25,121 nt of DNA. Origin: UMGS1387 sp045539625. GTDB lineage: Bacteria > Bacillota > Clostridia > Oscillospirales > CAG-382. Below the pieces are notes generated by a model. It saw only the letters and a program-made list of their open reading frames with translations. It was not told the origin of the DNA and did not search any database. Position 1 is the stretch's first letter. Each line of letters begins with the position of its first letter. Positions 18,164 through 25,101 of the stretch are shown piece by piece. The position numbers and the translations under genes were made by a program. Location: NCBI GenBank assembly GCA_045539625.1, contig JAZQFS010000010.1:1-25121 (forward strand), given 5' to 3'.

Positions 18164-19225
18164 TTAGCTTTTTTCACCTGCAAGCTTTTCGGCTTCTCTC
18201 ATAAGAACATCGAAGAAGTCGCACATTGCAACTTTTCCGCAAGGCTCGCCTTTTTTGAAAAGGAGCCCTTCACCGTTTCCGCCTGCTATTCCTATGTCTG
18301 CTTCTCTTGCTTCGCCCGGACCGTTAACAGCACAGCCCATTACCGCTATTTTCATATCCCAGTCTTTGTCCTTAAGCGCTTCTTCCAGACGTTTTGCGGT
18401 ATTGAATACATCTATGCTGCACCTTGAACAGGTGGGACATGATACGATTTTAACACCTTTTCTGATGCCAAGCACTCGCAGTAAATCCTTTGCAGCTTCC
18501 ACTTCACGCAGTACATCATCGGACAGGGAAACACGTAAGGTGTCGCCGATGCCGTCGCAAAGAAGAGAGCCAATGCCTGCACTTGACTTGATAAGTCCGC
18601 TTCGTTCGGTACCGGCTTCAGTTACGCCAAGATGAATGGGGTAGTCGCACATCTCGGCAAACATACGGTTAGCCTTAATGGTTGATGCTACGTCTGAGGA
18701 TTTGATGGAAACTACCGTATCGTAAAAATCATATTTTTCAAGGAGCTTTACGTGAAACATTGCGCTTTCGCACAGAGCTTCAGGCGTGGGAGAACCGTAT
18801 TTTTCAAGAATATGCTTTTCAAGAGAACCGCCGTTGACTCCGATTCTGATAGGTATGTTATTTTCTTTGCATATATCTGCTACAGCCTTCACTCTGTCTT
18901 GGGAGCCAATGTTACCGGGGTTAATTCTGATTTTGTCGATACCGTAGCGGGCACACTTTAATGCAAGGCGGTAGTCAAAGTGAATATCGGCTACAAGAGG
19001 AATACTTGTGTGTTCCTTAAGATAAGGTATGCTGAGTGCACATTCTTCTGTTGGCACGCTGAAGCGTACAATGTCGCAGCCTGCGTTTTGCAAATCAAGT
19101 ATTTGCTTCAAGGTTGCTTGCTTGTCGTCAGTTTTAGTATATGTCATGGATTGAATTAAAATAGGGTGTTCACTGCCCAGATACTTATTTCCAAGCTTAA
19201 CGCTTCTTGTTTTTCTTCGTTCCAT
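18164..19225 (-). CDS. ispG: 4-hydroxy-3-methylbut-2-en-1-yl diphosphate synthase (MEP pathway)
   Basis: 353 residues. The ATG has AAAGGA 9 nt upstream, inside the end of rseP. IspG reduces and opens 2-C-methyl-D-erythritol 2,4-cyclodiphosphate to HMBPP using a 4Fe-4S cluster, the penultimate step of isoprenoid precursor synthesis. Cluster ligands are visible as C263 and C266 (SCPTCSRC), C298 (GCAVNGPGE) and E305, with the spacing seen in the E. coli enzyme. The TIM-barrel start (PILIQSMTYT, DIVRFSVP, LVADIHFDYRLAL, IRINPGNIG) is typical. The length matches the bacterial two-domain form. It lies 13 nt after rseP and 15 nt before polC. It acts in the cytoplasm. Confidence 0.98.
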   Translation of the reverse strand: MERRKTRSVKLGNKYLGSEHPILIQSMTYTKTDDKQATLKQILDLQNAGCDIVRFSVPTEECALSIPYLKEHTSIPLVADIHFDYRLALKCARYGIDKIRINPGNIGSQDRVKAVADICKENNIPIRIGVNGGSLEKHILEKYGSPTPEALCESAMFHVKLLEKYDFYDTVVSIKSSDVASTIKANRMFAEMCDYPIHLGVTEAGTERSGLIKSSAGIGSLLCDGIGDTLRVSLSDDVLREVEAAKDLLRVLGIRKGVKIVSCPTCSRCSIDVFNTAKRLEEALKDKDWDMKIAVMGCAVNGPGEAREADIGIAGGNGEGLLFKKGEPCGKVAMCDFFDVLMREAEKLAGEKS

Positions 19226-19238
19226 TGTTAACCGTCCT

Positions 19239-20300
19239 TTATTTAAATAGCTTTGAAATATCGTTGAAGGTGATAAATACCATAAGTGTCATTAAAAGTG
19301 CAAATCCGATGAAGTGAACAAAACCTTCGTACTTTGGATTAACAGGTTTTCTTCGCACAGCTTCTATCAGTAAAAAGAAAAGTCTTCCGCCGTCAAGAGC
19401 AGGTAAGGGGAGTAGATTTACAATTCCCAAGTTGATGGTTATAATCATCATCATAAAAACCAGTGAAGAATAGCCGTATTTTGCCGTTTCCTTTACTTCG
19501 CCTACAATTCCTACGGGACCTGAAACAGCCTCAACTCCGTATTTGCCTGTAATTGTGTCAATAATTGATGTCCAGATCATTCTTACAACAGCAATTGACT
19601 GGAAGAAAGATTGCTTAATTACTTCAATTGGTGTTTTTGTAAGAGTGGTAGGCAAAAAGAAATTCGCATTTCCGAAAACGACGCCTTTTTCGGTTGTCGT
19701 CGGAAAGGTGAAGTCCTTAATTGTAATTTTTTCTCCATCTCGGTTTACAGTCAGATCAACCTTTTCTGCGCCCACGTTCATTGCTTCATATACAAGATCG
19801 TGTCTGACAAAAATATTTCTGTTGCCGACTTTTACTATTTCGTCACCGATTCTCAGTCCCTTGTATTCGTAAATGTGCAGATAGTTGCCGTTTTCATCTC
19901 CGAAATTAAAGCGTTCGATCTTTGAGGAGTATAAATCTCCGCCGAATATTACAAGCCCTGCCGACAGAAGAAAACCAAGCAGTATGTTCATTGCAGCTCC
20001 TGCGGAAATAACGAAGAATCTTGCACCGACACTTTTACTGTTGATTGATTTTGTAATATCGGGACACTCATCATCGTCCTCTCCGTACATACTTACGAAA
20101 CCGCCGATAGGGAACAGGCGAAGGGAATATTTGACGTTGTCCTTGCCGATATGCTTGAAAATTGCAGGACCCATTCCGATTGAAAATTCGTATATGCCTA
20201 CACCTGATTTTTTCGCAGCTAAAAAATGTCCAAGCTCGTGTATAAAAATCAGTATGCCGAACATAAAAATTCCAAGTAAAACGTAGAGAATATTAAACAC
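19239..20300 (-). CDS. rseP: RIP metalloprotease RseP (site-2 protease)
   Basis: 353 residues, an integral-membrane zinc protease that cuts transmembrane substrates such as anti-sigma factors and leftover signal peptides. H21-E-L-G-H25 lies in the first membrane segment and the LDG motif (302-304) in a later one (NLLPLPALDGGR). A PDZ domain lies between them (~125-205, YKGLRIGDEIVKVGNRNI). Another hydrophobic segment ends the protein (~330-345). The start is GTG at 20298-20300. The only purine-rich site, AAGAGG, ends 1 nt before it, which is unusually close. No ATG lies upstream in frame before a stop, and the next Met (residue 13) would cut into the first membrane segment, so GTG is kept. 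It follows the DUF815 gene by 42 nt. dxr, often directly upstream in this cluster, is absent here. Confidence 0.95.
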   Translation of the reverse strand: MFNILYVLLGIFMFGILIFIHELGHFLAAKKSGVGIYEFSIGMGPAIFKHIGKDNVKYSLRLFPIGGFVSMYGEDDDECPDITKSINSKSVGARFFVISAGAAMNILLGFLLSAGLVIFGGDLYSSKIERFNFGDENGNYLHIYEYKGLRIGDEIVKVGNRNIFVRHDLVYEAMNVGAEKVDLTVNRDGEKITIKDFTFPTTTEKGVVFGNANFFLPTTLTKTPIEVIKQSFFQSIAVVRMIWTSIIDTITGKYGVEAVSGPVGIVGEVKETAKYGYSSLVFMMMIITINLGIVNLLPLPALDGGRLFFLLIEAVRRKPVNPKYEGFVHFIGFALLMTLMVFITFNDISKLFK

Positions 20301-20342
20301 CTCTTAAAATAGTCTGTTTTACAGTTTATGCAAATTGTAGCT

Positions 20343-21533
20343 TTATATGCTTTCAACACCCGAAAGCAGTAAGTCTACAAACTGCTTTGCTGTTCTTGGG
20401 TTTCGTCCGCCGTGTCGGATAGCAAAAGCCTCGGCTCTGACAAAGAGCTTTTCATCGTCAAGGTCAATTCCGCCTGCAACAGCCAGATCCTTTACAATGC
20501 GGCAGTATAAATCCTTGTCGGGCTTTGAGTATGTAACTGTAAGACCGAAACGTGCAGAAAGGCTTACAATTTCCTGAATCTTATCACCTATGCTGATTTC
20601 ATCGCCTTGTCTGTCTGCACCTGATTCTTTGATGAGATGACGGTGGTTAGACGTAACATAAATGATGGTATTGCTTCCTCTTGTGCTGACACCGCCTTCA
20701 AGCGTTGCTTTAAGTGCGCAAAAGTCTCTGTCGTCGCTGGCAAAGGTCAGGTCATCAATAAAGAGTATGAACTTAAGCGGCTTTTCGGAAATGTTGTCAA
20801 GCAGCTCGGGTATAAGATGAAGCTGTTCTTTTTTTAATTCTATAATTCTTAAACCCATATCTCGAAATTCATTGCCTATTGCCTTAACGGTGCTGCTCTT
20901 GCCCGTGCCTGCATCACCGTAGAGAAGAACGTTGTTGGCAGGTTTGCCTTCAAGAAGAGCCTTGGTGTTGGCAATGATGAGATTTCGTTCTCTGTCGTAG
21001 CCCGAGAGAGAAGAAAGAGACTGCTTGTCCGGATTCTTGATGGGAATGATTTCTCCGTTGTCGCCGAGTATAAACATATGGTACTTTGCGTAAATGCCAA
21101 AGCCCTTTTTATGAATTTCACGAAGTCTCTCGTGGTAAACCTCGCCAAAAGAAATGTTTTCTGTTTTCCAACGGGCAAGTGTACTGTCGCCTGTAAATTC
21201 TCTTAACTGCGCACCGTCATATTTTGACAGATACTCAAGTACCTCAAGCTCACGTTCAAGCAAAGGCTCAAGTAGCTCACCGTCGCCGAAGCCTGTGATT
21301 TTGTAACGGGTATATATATTTTCATCTTCAAGAATAAGATTAAGAAGATACTTGGTAAGATTTCCGCCGTGTGAAAGAAGACTTTGTGCAAAGTCACAGT
21401 AACGGTCGGTAATTTCATTTTTGCTGTCTTCGTTGCAGTCAAAAAGAGCTATCAGCTTTTTAACAGTCTCATCATTAAGTATGTTTCTGAAAATAACAAG
21501 GCTGTGGAGCTTTCTTGAGTTATGTACATTCAT
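20343..21533 (-). CDS. DUF815-family AAA+ ATPase
   Basis: 396 residues from the ATG at 21533. An 11-residue longer form would need a TTG at 21566, which coincides with the predicted transcription start; the ATG with GGAGA upstream is preferred. The N-terminal ~170 residues are helical and unrecognised. The AAA+ domain has Walker A GDAGTGKSS (206-214, K212), Walker B FILFIDDLTF (D260, D261), a sensor-like stretch IIYVTSNHRH and a C-terminal lid with RNPRTAKQF. This matches DUF815 (COG2607), a widespread ATPase family whose role is not established to my knowledge. It is the first gene of the operon leading to rseP, ispG and polC, and a promoter lies directly upstream. No signal peptide or membrane segment is visible, so it is probably cytoplasmic. 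Confidence 0.9.
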   Translation of the reverse strand: MNVHNSRKLHSLVIFRNILNDETVKKLIALFDCNEDSKNEITDRYCDFAQSLLSHGGNLTKYLLNLILEDENIYTRYKITGFGDGELLEPLLERELEVLEYLSKYDGAQLREFTGDSTLARWKTENISFGEVYHERLREIHKKGFGIYAKYHMFILGDNGEIIPIKNPDKQSLSSLSGYDRERNLIIANTKALLEGKPANNVLLYGDAGTGKSSTVKAIGNEFRDMGLRIIELKKEQLHLIPELLDNISEKPLKFILFIDDLTFASDDRDFCALKATLEGGVSTRGSNTIIYVTSNHRHLIKESGADRQGDEISIGDKIQEIVSLSARFGLTVTYSKPDKDLYCRIVKDLAVAGGIDLDDEKLFVRAEAFAIRHGGRNPRTAKQFVDLLLSGVESI

Positions 21534-21572
21534 TATGGGAACATCTCCGTTTGTAAAATTCTTCAATTATAT

Positions 21573-21600
21573 ATTATAACATATATTAACATTTATACAA
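21573..21600 (-). promoter_or_regulatory. Promoter of the DUF815-rseP-ispG-polC operon
   Basis: On the - strand, TTGTAT (21595-21600) and a perfect TATAAT (21573-21578) are 16 nt apart, and TGT precedes the -10 (extended -10). The predicted start site near 21566 lies about 33 nt before the chosen ATG. Confidence 0.75.
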
Positions 21601-21627
21601 GAGACTTTTTTTAATTTAATGTAAATA

Positions 21628-21681
21628 CTGAAATATTTAAGTAAAACTGCACATAGTATCATTTTCTTAAATATTTTTCAG
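21628..21681. repeat. AT-rich inverted repeat between divergent promoters
   Basis: CTGAAATATTTAAG (21628-21641) and CTTAAATATTTTTCAG (21666-21681) are reverse complements apart from two extra T in the right arm. They are 24 nt apart. The repeat lies between the - strand operon promoter and the + strand phosphoesterase promoter. It may be an operator for a shared regulator or a weak hairpin. I see no known regulator consensus in it. Confidence 0.55.
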
Positions 21682-21689
21682 TTTATGTA

Positions 21690-21718
21690 TTTTAATGAGA
21701 TATTATTTGTGTTATAAC
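21690..21718 (+). promoter_or_regulatory. Probable promoter of the phosphoesterase-PHP gene
   Basis: TATAAC (21713-21718) is preceded by TGT, an extended -10. The -35 position (TTTTAA, 21690-21695, 17 nt away) is poor. The start site would be near 21725, leaving a ~77-nt leader with no obvious riboswitch. Confidence 0.45.
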
Positions 21719-21801
21719 ATAAAAAAGCATAAAAAACACATCTCGTATGGTAATTATTATTGAAGAAAATCATTCAAGCGAAAAATGGAAGAGAGTGCAA
21801 T

Positions 21802-24204
21802 ATGAATGTTATAGAATTTGCAGTAATCGGTGATTGCCACTACTCCAAAAAAGGGAATTACTCAACAAGAGATTGCCTCGGTGCGAAAAAACAATTGCAA
21901 AAAATACTTGACGAGTTAAACAAACACGAGTTAGATTTCGTTTTAAGCGTCGGCGATATTGGAAACGGAGATGATCCTTGCGAAGTTTCTGAAATGCTTG
22001 AGGTTTATGCAACCTCTGCAAATCCCGTAAAATTCGTTATCGGAAACCATGACCTTGTTCAGCACTCCGACGAAGAATTTGCTAATCTTGTGGGTATGCC
22101 ATCTCCTTTTTATCAATTCGATATAAAAAATTACAGATTTATCGTTCTCAACGCTATGGAGCATAAGGGCAAAGGATGTCCCGAAGGCAGCGAAAAAAGG
22201 CAGTTCTACAAAAACTTTGTCAAAGAAAATGCTCATCTTAAAATTCAGCCATGGCCCGGAGTTTTCTCGGAGCAGACATGGCAATGGCTGGAATCAAATC
22301 TGTCAGATGCTTTAGGCAAAGGTATGAATGTTGTTTTGTTCTCTCATGTTCCAACTGTAGGCTTTGCCGAAGGAGAACCTGCTCGTTTGCCTGAACACAT
22401 ACGTATGGCAGAGCTTCTTGACAAGTTCCCGAATGTACGTGCTTACATTGCCGGTCACTGTCACGGCGGAGGTATGACCGTGAGAAAAGGTGTTATGCAC
22501 AAAACGATGCGCTCAGTATGTGACAACACCGAGCCCACTGCCTGCATTTATGTTGCGGACGATGACAAAATATCTGTTGAAGGTTTGGGAAACGAATCGA
22601 ATTTCACGCATAAATTTAAAATGGAATCTGTCGTAATCAGCGGCAGTGCACCTGAAAACAGTTATGTAATGACAAATTGCGGCGAAATCGTTCACGTCGG
22701 AAAAAGCGGTACTTTTGCTTTGACCGTTCCGTGTCCCGGCATTTATTCCGTAAAGGCTGTTATGGACGGCTGTGAGGATTATTATGTCCCCATGATACAG
22801 GCTCCTGCATCGGGAATTGATATAAAATTCAAACCTAATCCGTTGCGTAAACTGTACACGGGACACACTGATGGCTACAAGACTTTATTGATAACCGAAG
22901 ATAACAAGCCTATACGCTGGTTTGATCTGGCCGGCACGCTGTACGGTTCGGTAGTCCCGAAGGAAAAGGTATGGTATGCAATAAACAACAGCTTCTGGAC
23001 AAACGGAACATATGCATTTACCGCAGAGGGGGAAGTGAATATCCGCGTTATACCTCAGCACAAGCAGTTGAAGGATTTCGGCTGGTACAAGGGCGATTTG
23101 CATGTGCACCTGTATCATGGCGAAAGCCACTATTTCGGCAACGTTCAAACCTCGGGCTTTATAGGCAAAGCCGAAGGATATGATTGGTTATATGTGGCTT
23201 CACGTCACGAAACAGAATATGGAAACGACGGTTACCCCACCGACGCTGAAACGCTTGCTCTCAAATTATCTGATGAGAACTTTCTGTATAGAATAAACGA
23301 GGAATTTCCCAAGTCAAGAAGCAATCACTTCGGCAACTGCTGTGTAAATCCTATTGGGAAAACAGTTGATTATACAAAAATTTCAAGTCTGGAAATTGCA
23401 AAAAAACACGTATGGGACAGAGGCGGAATAACTGTTCCGGTTCATCCGTTTTATGACCATATGTGCTTCAGAGAGCTTTGCCTATGGGTATTGTGTGCCC
23501 CTGAAATGATGCCGTGCATAGATTTCTACTATTCTGAAGCTTTCCCGAAGCATCTGTCGGAAGACTATTGGTTTATGCTCCTCAACCGAGGCTATGAATT
23601 CGGATGCTTTGCAACAAGTGATGCTTCATATGATGTCGGTCGCACTCCCGGCAACAGAGGTGCTACATACCTGCATATGGACAGCTTAAGTGAAGAAAGC
23701 ATAAAACAAGCTATATTGAATAAGAGAAGCATGGTTTCTTATGACAGTGCGGCAGTTCTTTTCTCAATAGACGACCGCATAAGCGGAGACAAAATTATTG
23801 CAGACGGCACACAACATAAGCTTTCCGTTCGGGTACTGTGGCAAAAGGACAGAAACGGTGTTCTGCGCATTATAAGAAACGGCGAAGATGTTTTCACTAA
23901 GCTCGTCGCCTTTGATGAAGACGAACAGGAAGTAACTGTTGACATAAACATTTCGGAAACAGATAATTGCTGGTATGCCGTTATACTGGAAAATCATGAC
24001 AAAAAAATACGTTCTGTTGCTTCACCTATTTATTTCAGAAATGACAGTTTTGTTCCTCCGAGAGTAATGAAGCTGAAAAAAGCGATACCTCCGGAAATAA
24101 TTGCAAGATGTGAGGAGTTGACATACGAAGATATAGCTCGTCCTGAACTCATAGACGAATTCGAACAGTTGCTTATAAAAACAAATGTTGCCGATTATGA
24201 TTGA
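21802..24204 (+). CDS. Metallophosphoesterase fused to a PHP (CehA/McbA-like) domain
   Basis: 800 residues from the ATG at 21802, which has GAGAG about 6 nt upstream. A TTG at 21760 would add 14 residues but has no good ribosome site. The N-terminal domain is a calcineurin-like phosphoesterase with its metal motifs in order: D11-C-H13, GD (51-52), GNHD (81-84), SH182 and GHCH (218-221). A beta-rich linker (~270-425) resembles an immunoglobulin- or carboxypeptidase-regulatory-like fold. Then GDLHVH (431-436) opens a PHP-type metallohydrolase, with SRHE (467-470), VPVHPFYDH and ATSDASYD further on, as in CehA/McbA-family proteins. A beta-rich tail follows. No signal peptide is seen, so it is probably cytoplasmic. 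Both halves are metal-dependent hydrolases; the substrate (phosphodiester, nucleotide or sugar phosphate) is unknown. It has its own promoter and terminator. Confidence 0.87.
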   Translation: MNVIEFAVIGDCHYSKKGNYSTRDCLGAKKQLQKILDELNKHELDFVLSVGDIGNGDDPCEVSEMLEVYATSANPVKFVIGNHDLVQHSDEEFANLVGMPSPFYQFDIKNYRFIVLNAMEHKGKGCPEGSEKRQFYKNFVKENAHLKIQPWPGVFSEQTWQWLESNLSDALGKGMNVVLFSHVPTVGFAEGEPARLPEHIRMAELLDKFPNVRAYIAGHCHGGGMTVRKGVMHKTMRSVCDNTEPTACIYVADDDKISVEGLGNESNFTHKFKMESVVISGSAPENSYVMTNCGEIVHVGKSGTFALTVPCPGIYSVKAVMDGCEDYYVPMIQAPASGIDIKFKPNPLRKLYTGHTDGYKTLLITEDNKPIRWFDLAGTLYGSVVPKEKVWYAINNSFWTNGTYAFTAEGEVNIRVIPQHKQLKDFGWYKGDLHVHLYHGESHYFGNVQTSGFIGKAEGYDWLYVASRHETEYGNDGYPTDAETLALKLSDENFLYRINEEFPKSRSNHFGNCCVNPIGKTVDYTKISSLEIAKKHVWDRGGITVPVHPFYDHMCFRELCLWVLCAPEMMPCIDFYYSEAFPKHLSEDYWFMLLNRGYEFGCFATSDASYDVGRTPGNRGATYLHMDSLSEESIKQAILNKRSMVSYDSAAVLFSIDDRISGDKIIADGTQHKLSVRVLWQKDRNGVLRIIRNGEDVFTKLVAFDEDEQEVTVDINISETDNCWYAVILENHDKKIRSVASPIYFRNDSFVPPRVMKLKKAIPPEIIARCEELTYEDIARPELIDEFEQLLIKTNVADYD

Positions 24205-24293
24205 CGGGTTAAGAAAAGCACGCTTTTACACGGCTTTAAGATTATAAGTGATTTTTTCATATATGCACCGCATAAAAAGATAAGTTTCATTAT

Positions 24294-24340
24294 GGCACAA
24301 ATGCTGATTAGTTGTTGCATTTGTGCCTGATTTTTTGTTT
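24294..24340 (+). terminator. Intrinsic terminator of the phosphoesterase-PHP gene
   Basis: GGCACAAATGC (24294-24304) and GCATTTGTGCC (24317-24327) form a perfect 11-bp stem with a 12-nt loop, followed by TGATTTTTTGTTT. It lies about 90 nt after the stop codon. Confidence 0.9.
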
Positions 24341-24341
24341 T

Positions 24342-24367
24342 GGATAATGCCGCAATGAAAATTATCC
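24342..24367. repeat. Small inverted repeat
   Basis: GGATAAT (24342-24348) and ATTATCC (24361-24367) are perfect 7-bp arms 12 nt apart, directly after the terminator. No role is evident. It may mark the edge of sequence flanking the IS element. Confidence 0.4.
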
Positions 24368-24381
24368 ATTAAAGCAAAACA

Positions 24382-24414
24382 GCCGAAAACGCCCGTATTA
24401 AACGGCTTTTCGGC
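24382..24414. repeat. Inverted repeat GCCGAAAA / TTTTCGGC
   Basis: Perfect 8-bp arms (24382-24389 and 24407-24414) with a 17-nt loop, just outside the outermost IS hairpin. No T-run follows the stem, so it is unlikely to be a terminator. Confidence 0.45.
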
Positions 24415-24422
24415 AAATCATG

Positions 24423-24549
24423 ACCACCCGTCAAACGGGTGGTTTGCTCAGGCCTAAAAGGCCATGATACCGACCCGCGTCTAAAGGCGCGGGCTTTCTT
24501 TTCATTCAAGCCTTAGAGTCTTTGCCACTTTGGCTACCCCTAAAGGGGT
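24423..24549. repeat. Cluster of four hairpins at the right end of the IS element
   Basis: Four perfect or near-perfect stems lie within 127 nt: ACCACCCGT/ACGGGTGGT (24423-24443), GGCCT/AGGCC (24451-24463), CCCGCGTC/GGCGCGGG with one G-U pair and a TAAA loop (24474-24493), and ACCCC/GGGGT with a TAAA loop (24536-24549, touching the tnpA stop). On the + strand the third is followed by CTTTCTTTTC and could terminate transcription entering the element. Confidence 0.7.
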
Positions 24550-25001
24550 TAACTGAATGGGTCTGCGTATTCCTTTACGCTCAACTTATCTAATGCTATA
24601 TCTGCCTTTTCCTGGTCTTGTATATACTTCTTTATCGTACTTTCGTTTAAACCTACTGTTGACACATAATACCCCTCTGCCCAAAAGTGCCGGTTTCCAA
24701 ACTTGTACTTTAGATTTGCGTGTTTATCAAACATCATCAACGCACTTTTTCCTTTCAAGTATCCCATAAAGCTCGATACACTCGTCTTGGGTGGTATACT
24801 CAGCAGTAAGTGTACATGATCTGGCATCATATGTCCTTCTAATATTTCTACTCCCTTATACTTACATAGCGTTCTTATTATATCTTGCAGGTCTTTTCTA
24901 TACTGATTGTATATTATTTTTCTGCGATATTTTGGCACAATTACGATATGGTACTTGCATAACCACTTCGTATGTGCTAAACTATTTGTGCTATTAGCCA
25001 T
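24549..25001 (-). CDS. tnpA: IS200/IS605-family transposase TnpA (Y1 HUH enzyme)
   Basis: 150 residues, full length for the family. The ATG has AAAGGAG 6 nt upstream. The HUH motif is H62-V-H64 in MMPDHVHLL, and the catalytic tyrosine is Y126 in KKYIQDQ, with Q130 at the usual Y-x3-Q spacing. The enzyme cuts and joins single-stranded DNA at hairpin ends, forming a 5'-phosphotyrosine link, and acts as a dimer. NRHFWAEGYYVSTVG is another family hallmark. All key residues are present, so the copy may be active. The stop codon overlaps a hairpin of the right end. Expression may be limited by an inverted repeat that covers its ribosome site. Confidence 0.97.
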   Translation of the reverse strand: MANSTNSLAHTKWLCKYHIVIVPKYRRKIIYNQYRKDLQDIIRTLCKYKGVEILEGHMMPDHVHLLLSIPPKTSVSSFMGYLKGKSALMMFDKHANLKYKFGNRHFWAEGYYVSTVGLNESTIKKYIQDQEKADIALDKLSVKEYADPFS

Positions 25002-25068
25002 AAAATTCTCCTTTCGTTGTACTCTAAGACTTGAACACCTTATTGTACCATGTGGGAGAATTTTTTGG
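24998..25068 (-). promoter_or_regulatory. Inverted repeat that can mask the tnpA ribosome site and start codon
   Basis: On the tnpA strand, CCAAAAAATTCTCC (25055-25068) is complementary to GGAGAATTTTATGG (24998-25011) at 13 of 14 positions; the arms are 43 nt apart. The second arm contains the Shine-Dalgarno core and the ATG. An RNA carrying both arms would hide the translation start. Salmonella IS200 is known to block its own tnpA start in a comparable way. The pairing is seen directly; the regulatory effect is inferred. Confidence 0.6.
25042..25050 (-). promoter_or_regulatory. Possible tnpA promoter -10
   Basis: On the - strand TGGTACAAT (25042-25050) fits an extended -10 element. No good -35 is visible upstream. 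A start near 25035 would leave out the upstream arm of the masking repeat. Confidence 0.35.
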
Positions 25069-25084
25069 TATAACCTTCGATGCG

Positions 25085-25101
25085 CACCCGCATAGCGGGT
25101 G
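25085..25101. repeat. Left-end subterminal hairpin of the IS element
   Basis: CACCCGC (25085-25091) pairs with GCGGGTG (25095-25101) around an ATA loop. The GGGTGGTT next to it is shared with the right-end hairpin at 24438-24445, as expected for the hairpins TnpA binds at both ends. Confidence 0.65.

Larger units (their letters stand above)
24205..24548. other. Gene-free stretch with terminator and multiple hairpins
   Basis: No credible coding sequence is visible. Bases 24205-24293 hold only AT-rich sequence with a weak AAAAG/CTTTT repeat. The phosphoesterase terminator follows (24294-24340), then two small inverted repeats (24342-24367 and 24382-24414), then a cluster of four hairpins that probably forms the right end of the IS200-type element. 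Confidence 0.7.

Noticed and set aside
21534..21566. TTG start for the DUF815 ATPase
   Set aside because: It coincides with the predicted transcription start and leaves no room for a ribosome site; the ATG at 21533 has GGAGA upstream.
21760..21801. TTG start for the phosphoesterase-PHP protein
   Set aside because: It would add 14 unconserved-looking residues without a good ribosome site, while the ATG at 21802 is well placed directly before the first beta strand (VIEFAVIGDCH).
24214..24227. AAAAG/CTTTT hairpin as terminator right after the phosphoesterase gene
   Set aside because: The stem is only 5 bp of mostly A-T pairs with no T-run after it; the 11-bp stem at 24294-24327 is far better.
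24557..25095. + strand reading frames overlapping the IS element
   Set aside because: They are antisense shadows of tnpA and its leader, with no recognisable domains or ribosome sites.
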